Positions 43,627 through 53,129 are shown, counted from the stretch's first letter. The stretch: 64,000 bases of DNA from Methylobacterium sp. SyP6R (GCF_019216885.1 NZ_JAAQRC020000001.1:4777501-4841500), one strand, 5' to 3'. The notes: generated by a model not told the origin, from the sequence alone. Numbers and translations: made by a program.

Positions 43627-43782
43627 ATACCGACGGTCGTTGAAAACGACCTTTGGTTCCGTTCTCGGATTTTCGCCAAGTCTCCGGCTTGGGATCGAAA
43701 ATTCGAGAAGGGTCAACGGCCCCGTCGATCTCGGGCCTGCCCGAGATCGAATCGATGCGTCAGCATCTTGGGCCGTTGGTAT
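43627..43782. repeat. palindromic repeat family B, copy 3 with extra hairpin (156 bp)
   Basis: It starts ATACCGACGG and ends CCGTTGGTAT. Compared with the 125-bp copies it has 31 extra bases, which themselves form a perfect hairpin (GATCTCGGGC-CT-GCCCGAGATC, near 43727-43750). The element follows directly on the IS110 relic. Confidence 0.8.
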
Positions 43783-43863
43783 AAGGAAACGGCTAATGGG
43801 CCATGAGTCGGAATGAGCCACGCCCCCGTTTCTGGATCGGCGTCCCCCGTCTCTTCCTCCGTC

Positions 43864-46800
43864 CTAAATGGACGGAACTTCGTGAGAATTGCCAGCCCAA
43901 GCTTGCGTGCGCGCCAACGCGCTCGCCCGCTCAAAGCGCTCCCGTGCCGAGGCCTCGATGCGGGATAGACCGAGTGCGTGGCCCATCAATCTGATGCGTT
44001 CTGTTTCCGAAGCACTGGCTCGGAGGGTCCCCGCAAGCCCGACGAGTTCCGCCATCGGCGTGTCGAAGTGGCCGCGCACGGTCGCGTCAGCCGACCGGTG
44101 CGGATGGCTCGCCCGTCGCTCCTCGCCCGATGGCCACAGAACCGTCCGACCATCATCGTCGGTTCGCGCAATCGAAGCGTCGATCTGGTCGGACACCGCT
44201 GCGCGGATCAGGGGGCCGACACGATTGAACCCGTGCGCGCGGGCGATGCGCCGGACGAGGACATCCTCGTAGATGGGCGCTTCGACCGCGAGGACGTGCG
44301 CGACCATCGCAGCCAGGGTCGTGCGGTAGGCGGCGTCGTAGAACCGCTCCGGCTCGACCGGCAAACCGAGATCCGCGAAGTCGGCGATCCGGTAGACCCG
44401 CTCGTCATGAAGGGGCTCGGCTTCCATCGTCGGGGCGGTCGAGGGCCTGGCCTGGTCCGCGTAGAGGCGTGGCAGCTCCGGATCTCGTTCCGGCTGCGGA
44501 TCGTTGGCTGGCTCCGGCACAACGTCTGCAGCGGCCACTTCCGCTGACACGTCGTCCACGGATTCGGGTCCATCCAGCTCCACGTCGACAGGTTCAGGAG
44601 CTTCTTCAGCCGGAGCTGCGGCTGAGCGCGCGCGATCCTGTTCCAGGTCCTCGCGCAGGCGCTGGTCGAGCTTGGCGAGCGCAGAATCTGCGTTCATCCA
44701 CCACTCGGTGCTCCAGACCCGGCGGATGCGCCAGCCGAGACCGGTCAGCACGTGCTCGCGCAGGCGGTCGCGGTCACGCGCCGTGGCGGAGCTGTGATAG
44801 GTCGCCCCATCGCACTCGACGCCGGCGAGATAGCGGCCGGGCGCGTCGGGATGGACGACCCCGAGATCGACCCGGAACCCCGACACACCGATCTGGGTGT
44901 GCACGCGCCAGCCCTTCGCCTCGAGGCCGGCGAGAACGGCAGCCTCGAACGGGGACTCGACGTCGCCTCCCGTTGGCGCGAAGGCCTCGGCGAGGGCGCG
45001 TGCCCCGCGATCGGCGAATTCGAGGAAGTGCTTGAAGTCGCGCACGCCGCGCGCCCGGGTCCGACCGAGGTCGATCTGCTCAGGTTTCAGCGAGGCGAAG
45101 ACGACGAGTTCGCGGCGGGCGCGGGTGATCGCGACGTTCAGGCGGCGGTACCCGCCGTCCTTGTTGAGGGAGGAGACGGTGCTGACCGGCCGGCCCGCCT
45201 GGTCCGGTCCGACGGCCACGGAAAACAGGATCGCGTCGCGCTCGTCGCCCTGCACGTTCTCCAGGTTCTTCACGAAGACCGGCTCGTGCCAGCGGTCCTT
45301 GTCGAAGAACGGCTCGAGTTCCGGGTATGACCGCCGCTGCGCGTCGAGCAGGTTCTCGATCAGGCGCTGCTGCTCGCCGTTGAAGGTGACGATGCCGAGC
45401 GAGCGGCGCTCCTGCGCGAAGCCCGGATCGCGCAGGCGGCGCACGATCTCGGCGACGATTGACTGTGCTTCAGGCCGGTTCACGCGGGCCCCGCCGCGCT
45501 CGTAGACGCCGCCCGGCACGAAGGAGAGCCGCACCGCGCGGTCGTCGGTCACCGGCGACGGGAAGGTGACGAGCCGCCCGCCATAGTAGCGGGCATTCGA
45601 GAAGGCGATCAGGCTCTCGTGGCGGCTGCGGTAGTGCCAGTCGAGGTTGCGCCGCGGGATGTTGGCCGCCAGGCACTCGTCGAGGATGGACTCCTGGTCG
45701 GTGACGTCGCTGCCGTCCTCGATGTCGTCGACGCCGCGATCGCCGACATTGGTCGGCGGCAGCTGCTCGGGATCGCCGACGATGACGACCTGCCGGCCCC
45801 GGGCGATCGCCCCGACGGCGTCCCAGGGCGAGATCTGCGAGGCCTCGTCGAAGATGACGACGTCGAACGGCTCCTTGTCGGGCGGCAGATACTGCGCGAT
45901 CGAGAGCGGGCTCATCATCACGCAGGGGGTGAGCTTGGTCAGCGCCGTCGGCATCCTGCCGAACAGCTTGCGCAGGGCCAAGTGCTGCGCCTTCTTCGTC
46001 AGCTCGTGCGAGAGCGTGCCCCATTCCGGATCGGCCCCGAAGGCCGTGGGCCCGGGAATGCCGCCGCCGAGCCGCGCGCGCACGACCTGCTTGGAGAGTT
46101 CGGTGACGCGGGCGTCTGCCGCGCGGAAGCGCGCGATGGTGTCCTCGTGGCGTTCCGGCAGGAAGCGGCGCAGCACCGGATCGTGGCTGACGACGCGGTC
46201 GATCCACCAGCGCGCGTAAGCCGTCTCGAACGCGGCCTCGGCTCGATCGGGTGCGACCCTGCCCTCTTCCAGCGCCTCGATCAGCGGAGCGAGGCCGCGG
46301 CCGCGGGCGTTCTGCGCCGCCGCCTGCCAGGCGCACCACCCTTGCGCGCGGCCGAGCCCGGACGCCCAAAGCCGTGCCTGGGCGATGCTGGCGTCGATCC
46401 AGTCGGACCCGGTCGCCAGCGGCTCATCGGGATCGGCACGCCCGGCGAGCCGGCCGAGCGCCCCCATGGCCTTGGTCGCCCGCCCGCGATCCTGCTCGAA
46501 GGCCGCGTATCCTTGCGCGATGCGTCCGCCCTCGGCGAGGGACCGGGCCTGGCGTTCGACGAGCTGGACCAGGTGATCGCGTAAGCCCTCGATGCCGAGC
46601 GAGGGGGGACCGAGGATGTCGAGGAGACGCTCGACCTTCTCGGCCCAGGCGACGGCGGCCTGAAACTCGGAGGCCGGCGTGTTCGGATCGCTCCAGGGCG
46701 GCCCCAGCCGGGCGAGGAGCGCGTCCCCGGGACAGCCTAGCTTCACGTGCCGGGCGACCTCGATGAGCCCGACGAGATCCGGCCCGATATCCTCCGGCAG

Positions 46801-49800
46801 CGCCCCCTCGGCATAGGGCTGGACCTGCGTTCGGACCTTCTTGAGCTTTCCTCCCTTCACCAGGAAGTTCGAGGCTTGCGCGGCCGCCCATTCCGCCTGG
46901 AGGCCGGCGAGATCCTGATCGAAAATGCCGGCACGGTACCGGCCCGAAAGGCGGCCGAGCAGCGCGTCCAGCGTTCCCTGGAAGTGCTCGCGCGCCGCGA
47001 GAGCCCGATGCAGATCGCCCGTGCCGTCGGCCAGGAAGGCCGCCCCGCATCGCGCTTCGGGCCGGACCAGGAAGTTGCCGAGAACCGCGAGCCCGCGCGT
47101 GCCGGTGTAGGTCGCGAGCAGGGATTGCAGGCCGATCGCCCCGGCGAAGGCCTGTCCGCTGGCGCGTAAGGCCATGAGCGTGCTCTCGACGGCCTCGATC
47201 GCGGCGCTCATGTCGTCGCGCCAGACCGGCGACCATTGCGTGGCCTCGACGCCCTGAAGAGGATGGTCGGCGAGCGAGCCCACCGCGGCGAGGACCGGAC
47301 GCAGCTCGCGGCAACCCGCGCGCAAGGCCGCCAGCGTCTGCGGGTCATGGGCGCGATGGTCCGGCCAGGTGAGCCGGAGCCCGGTATCGCCGCCGCCGGC
47401 CACGATCACGCGGCCGAAGGCCTCGTAGGCCGAGAGACCGTTCTCGCGCCGCCGGTGGAGCGCGCTCACGAGGCCGTTGAGTTCCTCGCGCAGCGCTCCG
47501 AGCTCGCGCGTGGCCTCGTCCCAGGCCCCCTGCGAGGGCGTCGTCCGCTCGTGCCAGGCCCTGCGCAGCTGGTTGAGCACCGCCGATTTCTGCGCCTTGG
47601 TCGAGTGCACTTCCAGGCAGTAATCGCCCAGTCCGATCTCCTGCAGGCGGCGCTGCACGACTTCGAGCGCGGCCGTCTTCTGCGACACGAACAGCACCGT
47701 GCGCCCCTGTGCGAGGCACTGGGCGATCATGTTGCCGATCGTCTGGCTCTTGCCGGTGCCGGGCGGCCCGAACAGCACGAAGTCCTTTCCTTTCGCCGCC
47801 GCCAGCACCGCGGAGAGCTGGGAGGAATCGGCCGAGAGCGGCGCGAACACGGTCTCGGGCGGATGGTCCCGGTCGAGGCTGGCCGGCTCGGGGAAGGGCG
47901 AGCCGTCGCCATAGGAGTGCTTCGGCGTCTCGATCAGGTGACGCACGACCGGGTTGCGCTTCAGGAGCTCGGCCCGGTCGACCAGGTCCTTCCACATCAG
48001 GTACTTGGTGAAGGAGAAGGCCGACAGCACGACGTCCGGCACCACCTCCCAGCCGCGCAGGTCGCGGACATGCCCGCGCACGATCCGCATGATGCCGTCG
48101 ACGTCGATGCCGGAGGCGTCCCGCGGCAGTTCGCCCTCGAGTTCCGGCATCCGCAACCGGAAATCCTCGCGCAGCATCTCGAGCAGGGTCGGGTTGATCC
48201 GCACCTCGTCGTCGTGCAGCGCCAGGCGGAAGCCCGCGCGCACGCTGGAGCGCTTCAGCGCGACCGGGACCAGCAGCAGGGGCGCGCGATAGGCGGCCTC
48301 GCCCTCCTTGCGGGTCCAGGACAGGAAGCCGATCGCCAGGTAGAGGATGTTGGCCCCGCCCTCCTCGAAGCCGTTGCGGGCGAGCCGGTAGAGATCGAGC
48401 AGGCGGCGATCGAGATCGGCCTCCGTCGCGGTGGTGTAGATCTCCCGCCGGGCGAGCGCCGCTTCGAGGTAGCTGCGACGGCCGTCGTCCTGATGCCGCC
48501 TCGCGTAGAGGTCGGCGCTGCGCTCGTCGGACCCGGTGAGCACGTCGGAGACGGGCTTCAACCGGAACTCGTGCCCCGCCGCCAGCCCGTCCTCCAGGGC
48601 TCCGGGGGAGACGCATTCGAGGGCGACCGACCCCGTCCCCGGCTTGAAGTTGAGGAGCTTGTTGCGCAGCGTAAGGTCGAGGAGCTTGCGCTTCCAGCGC
48701 TCCAGGCGACCGACCGGGGTTTCGGGGGCCTCGTCGACGGGCGGCCGCTTCTCGTCGTCGCCGAGCGACGGCGGCGGGGCGATCGGCTGGTTGATCGGAG
48801 CCGTCGGCACGGGAGCGATGCCGCCCGGCCTCCCCTCCCCGAGATCCATCGGGCGGATGCCGCGCCGGCGGCAGCGGCGGACATCGATCGCGACCTCGAG
48901 CGCGGCCGGGGCATCATCCTCGACCTGTGCGCCGCCCCGGGCCGTCGCCGCCTGAAATCCCGCCGGCGGGGTGTGGGTCAGGAGCGTCGTCTCGACGAGG
49001 ATCAGGTCCTGTAGATCCCGGCGCTTGCGCAGGAGCTGCCTGTCGTCGACGGCGGCCGAGGAGAAATCCTCGTCCTGCAGCCACAGGCCGACGAAGGCGT
49101 GGCCCTCCGTCAGCACCAGGACCGGGTTGAGCCCCGCCTGTTCCAGGCAGGCGGCGAAGAGGAGCGAGAGGTCGAGGCAGGTGCCGACCCGCCGCTCCAG
49201 CACCTCGCTCGGACCGCGCACCTTCTGACCGGCCCGCTCGAAGCTCGCCGGCGGCAGGACATAGGCGATGCTCCGGTCGGCGAGCGCCGCCCAGATCGCC
49301 GCGGCGAGCTCCCAGGCGCGGGCCTTCCTGCCCGTGGTGTAGCCGTTCAGCCCGGTCTCGCGGCCCGCCTCGCCGAGCTTCGTCGCGGCATCGCGCAGGA
49401 CGATGTCGACGGCCGGATCGTTGGGTCGCACGAAGGCGGCGAGCAGTTCCGGCGCGCTGACGCCCCCACCCCAATGAGAGGGCGGCAGGAGACGGATCTC
49501 CGCCACGTCCCGGGCCAGCGCGCTCCCCGCCCCTTCGAGGATCGTGGTCAGCTCCAGGCGGCTCGCCTCGGTGAAGCCGGCGAGCAAAGCGGCATTGAGA
49601 CGGAGATCGGGAGCCTCGATGTGATGGTTCGCGCCGGCCGGAATCCGGTCGATGCGCAGGGTCAGCGGCTGCACGAAGGCCGGTCGGCTCTCGACCCGGA
49701 TCAGCAGGTCGACGATGTCCCGATCGGAGGGGTTGGCGACGACGATCTCCCGGATCACCGGGATGGCGTTCTCGTGATAGGCGAGGCTGACGTGCTCCGT

Positions 49801-49872
49801 GGCGGTGCAGCCGATCCGCACGGTGGCCTCGGTCTCGATGTCCGCGACGGGTTCGATCGTCTCGATGCTCAC
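43864..49872 (-). CDS. DUF4011-SF1 helicase-Vsr-type nuclease protein with transglutaminase-like domain
   Basis: A 2002-residue cytosolic protein. Order of parts: an N-terminal beta-rich region; a transglutaminase-like domain at about 150-300 with GTCLDLSLLFAACLEQAG (Cys232) and GHAFVGLWL (His258); DUF4011 (ERWKRKLLDLTLRNKLLNF, about 390-410, and beyond); an SF1 helicase with Walker A GPPGTGKS (Lys708), Walker B FDEAS (Asp1342-Glu1343), GDPEQLPPTN and a late RRLNVAITRARRELVVF motif; an MTES_1575/Vsr-like nuclease with RVDLGVV (about 1669) and VECDGATYH (about 1686); and DUF3320 near 1840-1890. From memory, DUF4011-helicase-Vsr proteins have been reported as antiviral in systematic defence screens. 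The GTG at 49872 overlaps the upstream gene as GTGA; an ATG at 49884 is the alternative. Confidence 0.88.
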   Translation of the reverse strand: MSIETIEPVADIETEATVRIGCTATEHVSLAYHENAIPVIREIVVANPSDRDIVDLLIRVESRPAFVQPLTLRIDRIPAGANHHIEAPDLRLNAALLAGFTEASRLELTTILEGAGSALARDVAEIRLLPPSHWGGGVSAPELLAAFVRPNDPAVDIVLRDAATKLGEAGRETGLNGYTTGRKARAWELAAAIWAALADRSIAYVLPPASFERAGQKVRGPSEVLERRVGTCLDLSLLFAACLEQAGLNPVLVLTEGHAFVGLWLQDEDFSSAAVDDRQLLRKRRDLQDLILVETTLLTHTPPAGFQAATARGGAQVEDDAPAALEVAIDVRRCRRRGIRPMDLGEGRPGGIAPVPTAPINQPIAPPPSLGDDEKRPPVDEAPETPVGRLERWKRKLLDLTLRNKLLNFKPGTGSVALECVSPGALEDGLAAGHEFRLKPVSDVLTGSDERSADLYARRHQDDGRRSYLEAALARREIYTTATEADLDRRLLDLYRLARNGFEEGGANILYLAIGFLSWTRKEGEAAYRAPLLLVPVALKRSSVRAGFRLALHDDEVRINPTLLEMLREDFRLRMPELEGELPRDASGIDVDGIMRIVRGHVRDLRGWEVVPDVVLSAFSFTKYLMWKDLVDRAELLKRNPVVRHLIETPKHSYGDGSPFPEPASLDRDHPPETVFAPLSADSSQLSAVLAAAKGKDFVLFGPPGTGKSQTIGNMIAQCLAQGRTVLFVSQKTAALEVVQRRLQEIGLGDYCLEVHSTKAQKSAVLNQLRRAWHERTTPSQGAWDEATRELGALREELNGLVSALHRRRENGLSAYEAFGRVIVAGGGDTGLRLTWPDHRAHDPQTLAALRAGCRELRPVLAAVGSLADHPLQGVEATQWSPVWRDDMSAAIEAVESTLMALRASGQAFAGAIGLQSLLATYTGTRGLAVLGNFLVRPEARCGAAFLADGTGDLHRALAAREHFQGTLDALLGRLSGRYRAGIFDQDLAGLQAEWAAAQASNFLVKGGKLKKVRTQVQPYAEGALPEDIGPDLVGLIEVARHVKLGCPGDALLARLGPPWSDPNTPASEFQAAVAWAEKVERLLDILGPPSLGIEGLRDHLVQLVERQARSLAEGGRIAQGYAAFEQDRGRATKAMGALGRLAGRADPDEPLATGSDWIDASIAQARLWASGLGRAQGWCAWQAAAQNARGRGLAPLIEALEEGRVAPDRAEAAFETAYARWWIDRVVSHDPVLRRFLPERHEDTIARFRAADARVTELSKQVVRARLGGGIPGPTAFGADPEWGTLSHELTKKAQHLALRKLFGRMPTALTKLTPCVMMSPLSIAQYLPPDKEPFDVVIFDEASQISPWDAVGAIARGRQVVIVGDPEQLPPTNVGDRGVDDIEDGSDVTDQESILDECLAANIPRRNLDWHYRSRHESLIAFSNARYYGGRLVTFPSPVTDDRAVRLSFVPGGVYERGGARVNRPEAQSIVAEIVRRLRDPGFAQERRSLGIVTFNGEQQRLIENLLDAQRRSYPELEPFFDKDRWHEPVFVKNLENVQGDERDAILFSVAVGPDQAGRPVSTVSSLNKDGGYRRLNVAITRARRELVVFASLKPEQIDLGRTRARGVRDFKHFLEFADRGARALAEAFAPTGGDVESPFEAAVLAGLEAKGWRVHTQIGVSGFRVDLGVVHPDAPGRYLAGVECDGATYHSSATARDRDRLREHVLTGLGWRIRRVWSTEWWMNADSALAKLDQRLREDLEQDRARSAAAPAEEAPEPVDVELDGPESVDDVSAEVAAADVVPEPANDPQPERDPELPRLYADQARPSTAPTMEAEPLHDERVYRIADFADLGLPVEPERFYDAAYRTTLAAMVAHVLAVEAPIYEDVLVRRIARAHGFNRVGPLIRAAVSDQIDASIARTDDDGRTVLWPSGEERRASHPHRSADATVRGHFDTPMAELVGLAGTLRASASETERIRLMGHALGLSRIEASARERFERASALARTQAWAGNSHEVPSI

Positions 49873-52163
49873 GGCGCGATCCACCGGCTGGAGAAGCGCT
49901 CGCCGAGCTTGTAGCGGGCAAGCTTGGGTCCGACCTCGTCGCAGGGCTCACCGAACGGATCCCGCGTGACGCCGAACTCGGCATCGTTGACGTAGCCGGT
50001 GACGTAGCAGACGTCCTGGTACTCGCCCTTGATGCGGTTGCGCATCCTGATCCGCGTGGTCGCCAGCGCGGTCTCCAGGGGGCGATCCTTGTAGAGGGCG
50101 GTGCCGTAATCGAGGACTGTCGTCTCGCTCGACATGAACTCCCAGCGATCCTCGGCTTGCGCCTGATAGTGCCGCGCGAGCCGCTGATAGCGCGAGAGGA
50201 AGGCGTCGGGCTGCGTCCCGGTCGCGAAACCGCGCGCCTCCTCGCCGAGAGCCTGCTCGAAGAACCGCGCCCGTTCGCCGTACTGGGCGCGCAACGCCCT
50301 CTCCCGGGTCTCGCGGCGGGCGCTCTCGTCCTTCTCCTTCTCGCGGTCGAGCCTGCGCCGGTCATCCAACTCGCGCTGGCGCTTGAACTGCTCCTCGGCG
50401 CTGCGCGTCTTGCCCTCGTCGATCTCGGTCTGCGCCTGGGCGACCTCGGACGGCGCGATCCAGAGCGGCAGGAAGCGGTGGGACAGGCCGTCCCGGGTCA
50501 TCGCCTCGGTGATTGCGGCGAGATCGGCTGCCCCGGCATAGACCGCGCCGCACTCGGCCCGCTTGACCGAGATGAAGGCTCCATCCGCCGAGGTGGCTGC
50601 GACGACCGGACGACCCGGCAGCTCGTCGCCGATCCGATCTGACAGGCGGGTGAGGATGGCCGCATGCGCCTCGGCCTTGTCGGGCACGACCCGGCACAGC
50701 ACGCTCGACGGATTCGGCACCACGACGACGCCGAAGCCGTCACCCTTGCGGTCGCGCACCAGCGCTTCGACCTCGTTGGCCTTCGCAGCGTCCGCCTGCC
50801 GCACGGCGGCGAGGGCTGCCGCATCGACGACGGCGAGCCGGGCGAACAGGTTGCCGTTGACGGCCTCGACCAGGGTGATCACCCGGTCGACGGGCTCGCG
50901 CAGCAGGCGCTCGCGCTCGGCGAAGATCAGGTCCTGTTTTGCCAGGTCGTTGGGCCCGCAAGGCCGAAGCGGCAGGTCGAGCTTGGCCCCGAGCCCGGCG
51001 CTCCGGTCGCGGATCTGCCGGTTCAGGAAAACGTCCGAGAGCGGTGCGTGGTACAGGCAGGCGGCGGCCCGGCCGTCCTCGAAGACCAGTTCGCCGCGCA
51101 GGTTGCGCACGACGGACGGGGCCTTGCCGCTGTCGTTGGTGAGCATGATCAGGTCGCCGCGACCGCCCTCGAGCAGGAACCGGCTCTTTCCCGTCACCGC
51201 CCGGGCGAGCCGCGCGGCCGCATCGATCCGGGCCCGCTTGCGCGCGTAGGCGTCAGTGAGTTCCTTCAGGCGCTCGTCGCTGGTCTCCGGCACGATCCCG
51301 GTCACGTCGGCGACGAACCCCGACAGGAAAGTCTGGAGATCCTGCGGGATGCCGCCCTTCAGCCCCTCGGGAGCATCGCTCCGGGTGCGCGCCTCGGCCT
51401 GCGCTCGCAGGCTGCTCATCCGATCGAGGGCGGACAAGCGCACGGCCTCGGCCTGCGACAAGGGGCCGAGCCCGCCGACCTCGCGGTCGATCGTCTCCGT
51501 GTCGGGCGCGGAGGGCCCGGTGCGGGCCGCGAGCTGCTGCTCGATCCGGCCCTGGATCCGCGCGGCCTCGGCACGCACGACCGGGGATGCGTCGCGCTGA
51601 TACGGGGCGAGGTTGGTCTTGAGCACCTGAAGTTGCTCGGCCCGCCCTTGCGCTTCCGCCCGGGCCTGCCGCGTTTCGCGCGCCTGGCCGGTCTCGACCT
51701 CGGCGACGACGATCCGCGTGCCCGAGAAGTGGAGTTCGATCGCCTCCCGGGGCTCGACGGGATGGACTTGATTGTTGCCATCGCGCGTGGCGAAGGATTG
51801 GTTGCAGGTGGTCGCGACGGACCAACCGTGCTCGTCCGTCGTCGTGCAGCCGACATTGCGCCGGAGATTCGGTTCGGTGAAGCGCCGGCACTCTCCGAAG
51901 ATGCTGCCGAGCCGTCCGTCGTCGGGGCCGATGCCGCTCTGGATCAGGCCTTCGATGGTGGTGTTTCGCCGTGCGAGCGCGCGATCGACGCAGAACCGGT
52001 CGAGGGTCGAGAGCCGGGCCCAGGTCTCGCGCGCCGACTGGATCTGGGCCGCACCGAGCAGACCTCCGAAGATGTCGAGGGGCGTAACCTGCGCGACGAT
52101 TGGACCGATCGAAGCCATGAAAGCCGCAATCGACAGAACACCGCGCCGTCCACCCCAGCCCAT
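49869..52163 (-). CDS. predicted secreted, cysteine-rich protein of unknown family
   Basis: A 764-residue protein that I do not recognise. The N-terminus (RRGVLSIAAFMASIGPIVAQ) is a good signal peptide and no other membrane helix is present. The mature part has about ten cysteines, four of them close together near residues 60-125 (RFCVDRA, FGECRRF, VGCTTTDEHGW, TTCNQSF), which suggests disulphides and export. Long charged helical regions (about 160-215 and 610-660) look like coiled coils. It is the first gene of a pair with the DUF4011 helicase-nuclease, overlapping it by four bases. I set the start at 52163, where the signal peptide begins; the frame is open for 40 more codons upstream through AT-rich DNA. 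Confidence 0.75.
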   Translation of the reverse strand: MGWGGRRGVLSIAAFMASIGPIVAQVTPLDIFGGLLGAAQIQSARETWARLSTLDRFCVDRALARRNTTIEGLIQSGIGPDDGRLGSIFGECRRFTEPNLRRNVGCTTTDEHGWSVATTCNQSFATRDGNNQVHPVEPREAIELHFSGTRIVVAEVETGQARETRQARAEAQGRAEQLQVLKTNLAPYQRDASPVVRAEAARIQGRIEQQLAARTGPSAPDTETIDREVGGLGPLSQAEAVRLSALDRMSSLRAQAEARTRSDAPEGLKGGIPQDLQTFLSGFVADVTGIVPETSDERLKELTDAYARKRARIDAAARLARAVTGKSRFLLEGGRGDLIMLTNDSGKAPSVVRNLRGELVFEDGRAAACLYHAPLSDVFLNRQIRDRSAGLGAKLDLPLRPCGPNDLAKQDLIFAERERLLREPVDRVITLVEAVNGNLFARLAVVDAAALAAVRQADAAKANEVEALVRDRKGDGFGVVVVPNPSSVLCRVVPDKAEAHAAILTRLSDRIGDELPGRPVVAATSADGAFISVKRAECGAVYAGAADLAAITEAMTRDGLSHRFLPLWIAPSEVAQAQTEIDEGKTRSAEEQFKRQRELDDRRRLDREKEKDESARRETRERALRAQYGERARFFEQALGEEARGFATGTQPDAFLSRYQRLARHYQAQAEDRWEFMSSETTVLDYGTALYKDRPLETALATTRIRMRNRIKGEYQDVCYVTGYVNDAEFGVTRDPFGEPCDEVGPKLARYKLGERFSSRWIAP

Positions 52164-52543
52164 CGTGACACCCTGCGCAAGCCTTGCGATCTGTGTCGCC
52201 GGTTTTCGCCTCCCGTTCAAGACGATGAATGCCGCGCGCAACGCAATATTTTTCGGGCCGCCAATCTCGCAGCATCGAAACAAAAATTTGACATATCAAG
52301 ATTTAAAACACAAATTAGAATTATGTTTTCAAAGGTGCCGCCGCCGCCATCAACCATTTTATAATTATCATTACGAATGATCACGGGAACATGAACGATG
52401 GAAGTCCGGAGCGTCGTCGATCGAGAGTTCCAGCTGCATGCAGAGGGCAAGGCGCCCTGGGTCACACGCCACCGCCGACTTCGGACCCTCGCCAAACCGG
52501 AGCCGTCTCGCGATGATGCCGGGCCAGCCGAGGGACGCGCGCG
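52164..52543. other. AT-rich intergenic region between divergent genes
   Basis: About 380 bases. From 52240 to 52390 the DNA is among the most AT-rich in the window, with runs of A and T and a TTGACATATCAA near-palindrome at about 52288-52299. It probably holds the promoter of the secreted-protein/helicase operon. A 55-codon plus-strand frame at 52398-52564 begins here but overlaps the next reading frame and has no recognisable features. Confidence 0.55.
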
Positions 52544-53129
52544 ATGGATCGGTTCGAGCGGCTGACCGGGTTCCGGGAAGCAGGGTACGGAGAGACGCAG
52601 GCGCGGCTGCGCGTGGTCGACGGCCGCCTCGTGAACCGGGAGACCGGCGAGCGCTTCGCGGTCGGGACGCTGACCCTGCCCTCCCTCGCCGGATTGCGCA
52701 TCGCGGCCAGGAGCGCCAGACGACCGGGCCGCCTGCGGTTGAGCATCGTCGAGGGCGACGTGCGGGCCATGCACCGTCTCCCTGAGAACCGGGGCGCCCT
52801 GGTCCAGGTCGCCTCGCAGTTCGACATGCTGGAGATGGTGGGGCCCCACATCACCCCGGAGGATGGCGTCGCCGGTCGTCTACGCGGGCACGCTGCTGGC
52901 CGGACTCCTGAACGCGGCGCGCGGCGCCTCGAACCGCGTGCTGCTCACGCGGCTCGGCGGGGGCGCCTTCGGCAACGCCGACGACCGGATCGATCCAGCC
53001 ATGACGCCGGCATTGCAGCGGGCCCGTCACCACGACCTCGACGTGGCCGTCGTCAGCTATGGCCCCCCGTCGCGGGCGCTGCGCGACCTCGTACGGCACC
53101 ATGACGAGCAATCCGGGAAGCCGGACTAA
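52544..53129 (+). pseudogene. decayed gene with macro-domain-like C-terminal signature, internally deleted and frameshifted
   Basis: Two protein-like halves lie in different frames. The first (52544 to about 52867) reads MDRFERLTGFREAGYGETQA through PENRGALVQVASQFDMLEMV. The second (about 52863 to 53129) reads NRVLLTRLGGGAFGN and DLDVAVVSYGPPSRALRDLV. The GGGAFGN segment resembles the glycine loop of macro or PARG-type ADP-ribose-binding folds. I believe they are the two ends of one larger family with the middle lost, joined out of frame. The final codons and stop (GAC TAA) come from the IS110 element that begins at 53124. Family recognition is from memory. Confidence 0.55.

Larger units (their letters stand above)
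43129..43863. other. 735-bp gene-free block built from mobile repeats
   Basis: Between ilvA and the convergent DUF4011 gene no convincing gene exists. The block holds, in order, a family C hairpin repeat, an IS110 end relic and a family B repeat. Short open frames here run across the repeats and are not genes. Confidence 0.8.

Noticed and set aside
43462..43821. Short open frames at the IS110 relic and family B repeat
   Set aside because: They run across repeat arms, and similar peptides appear at the other copies (for example near 35900). No ribosome sites.
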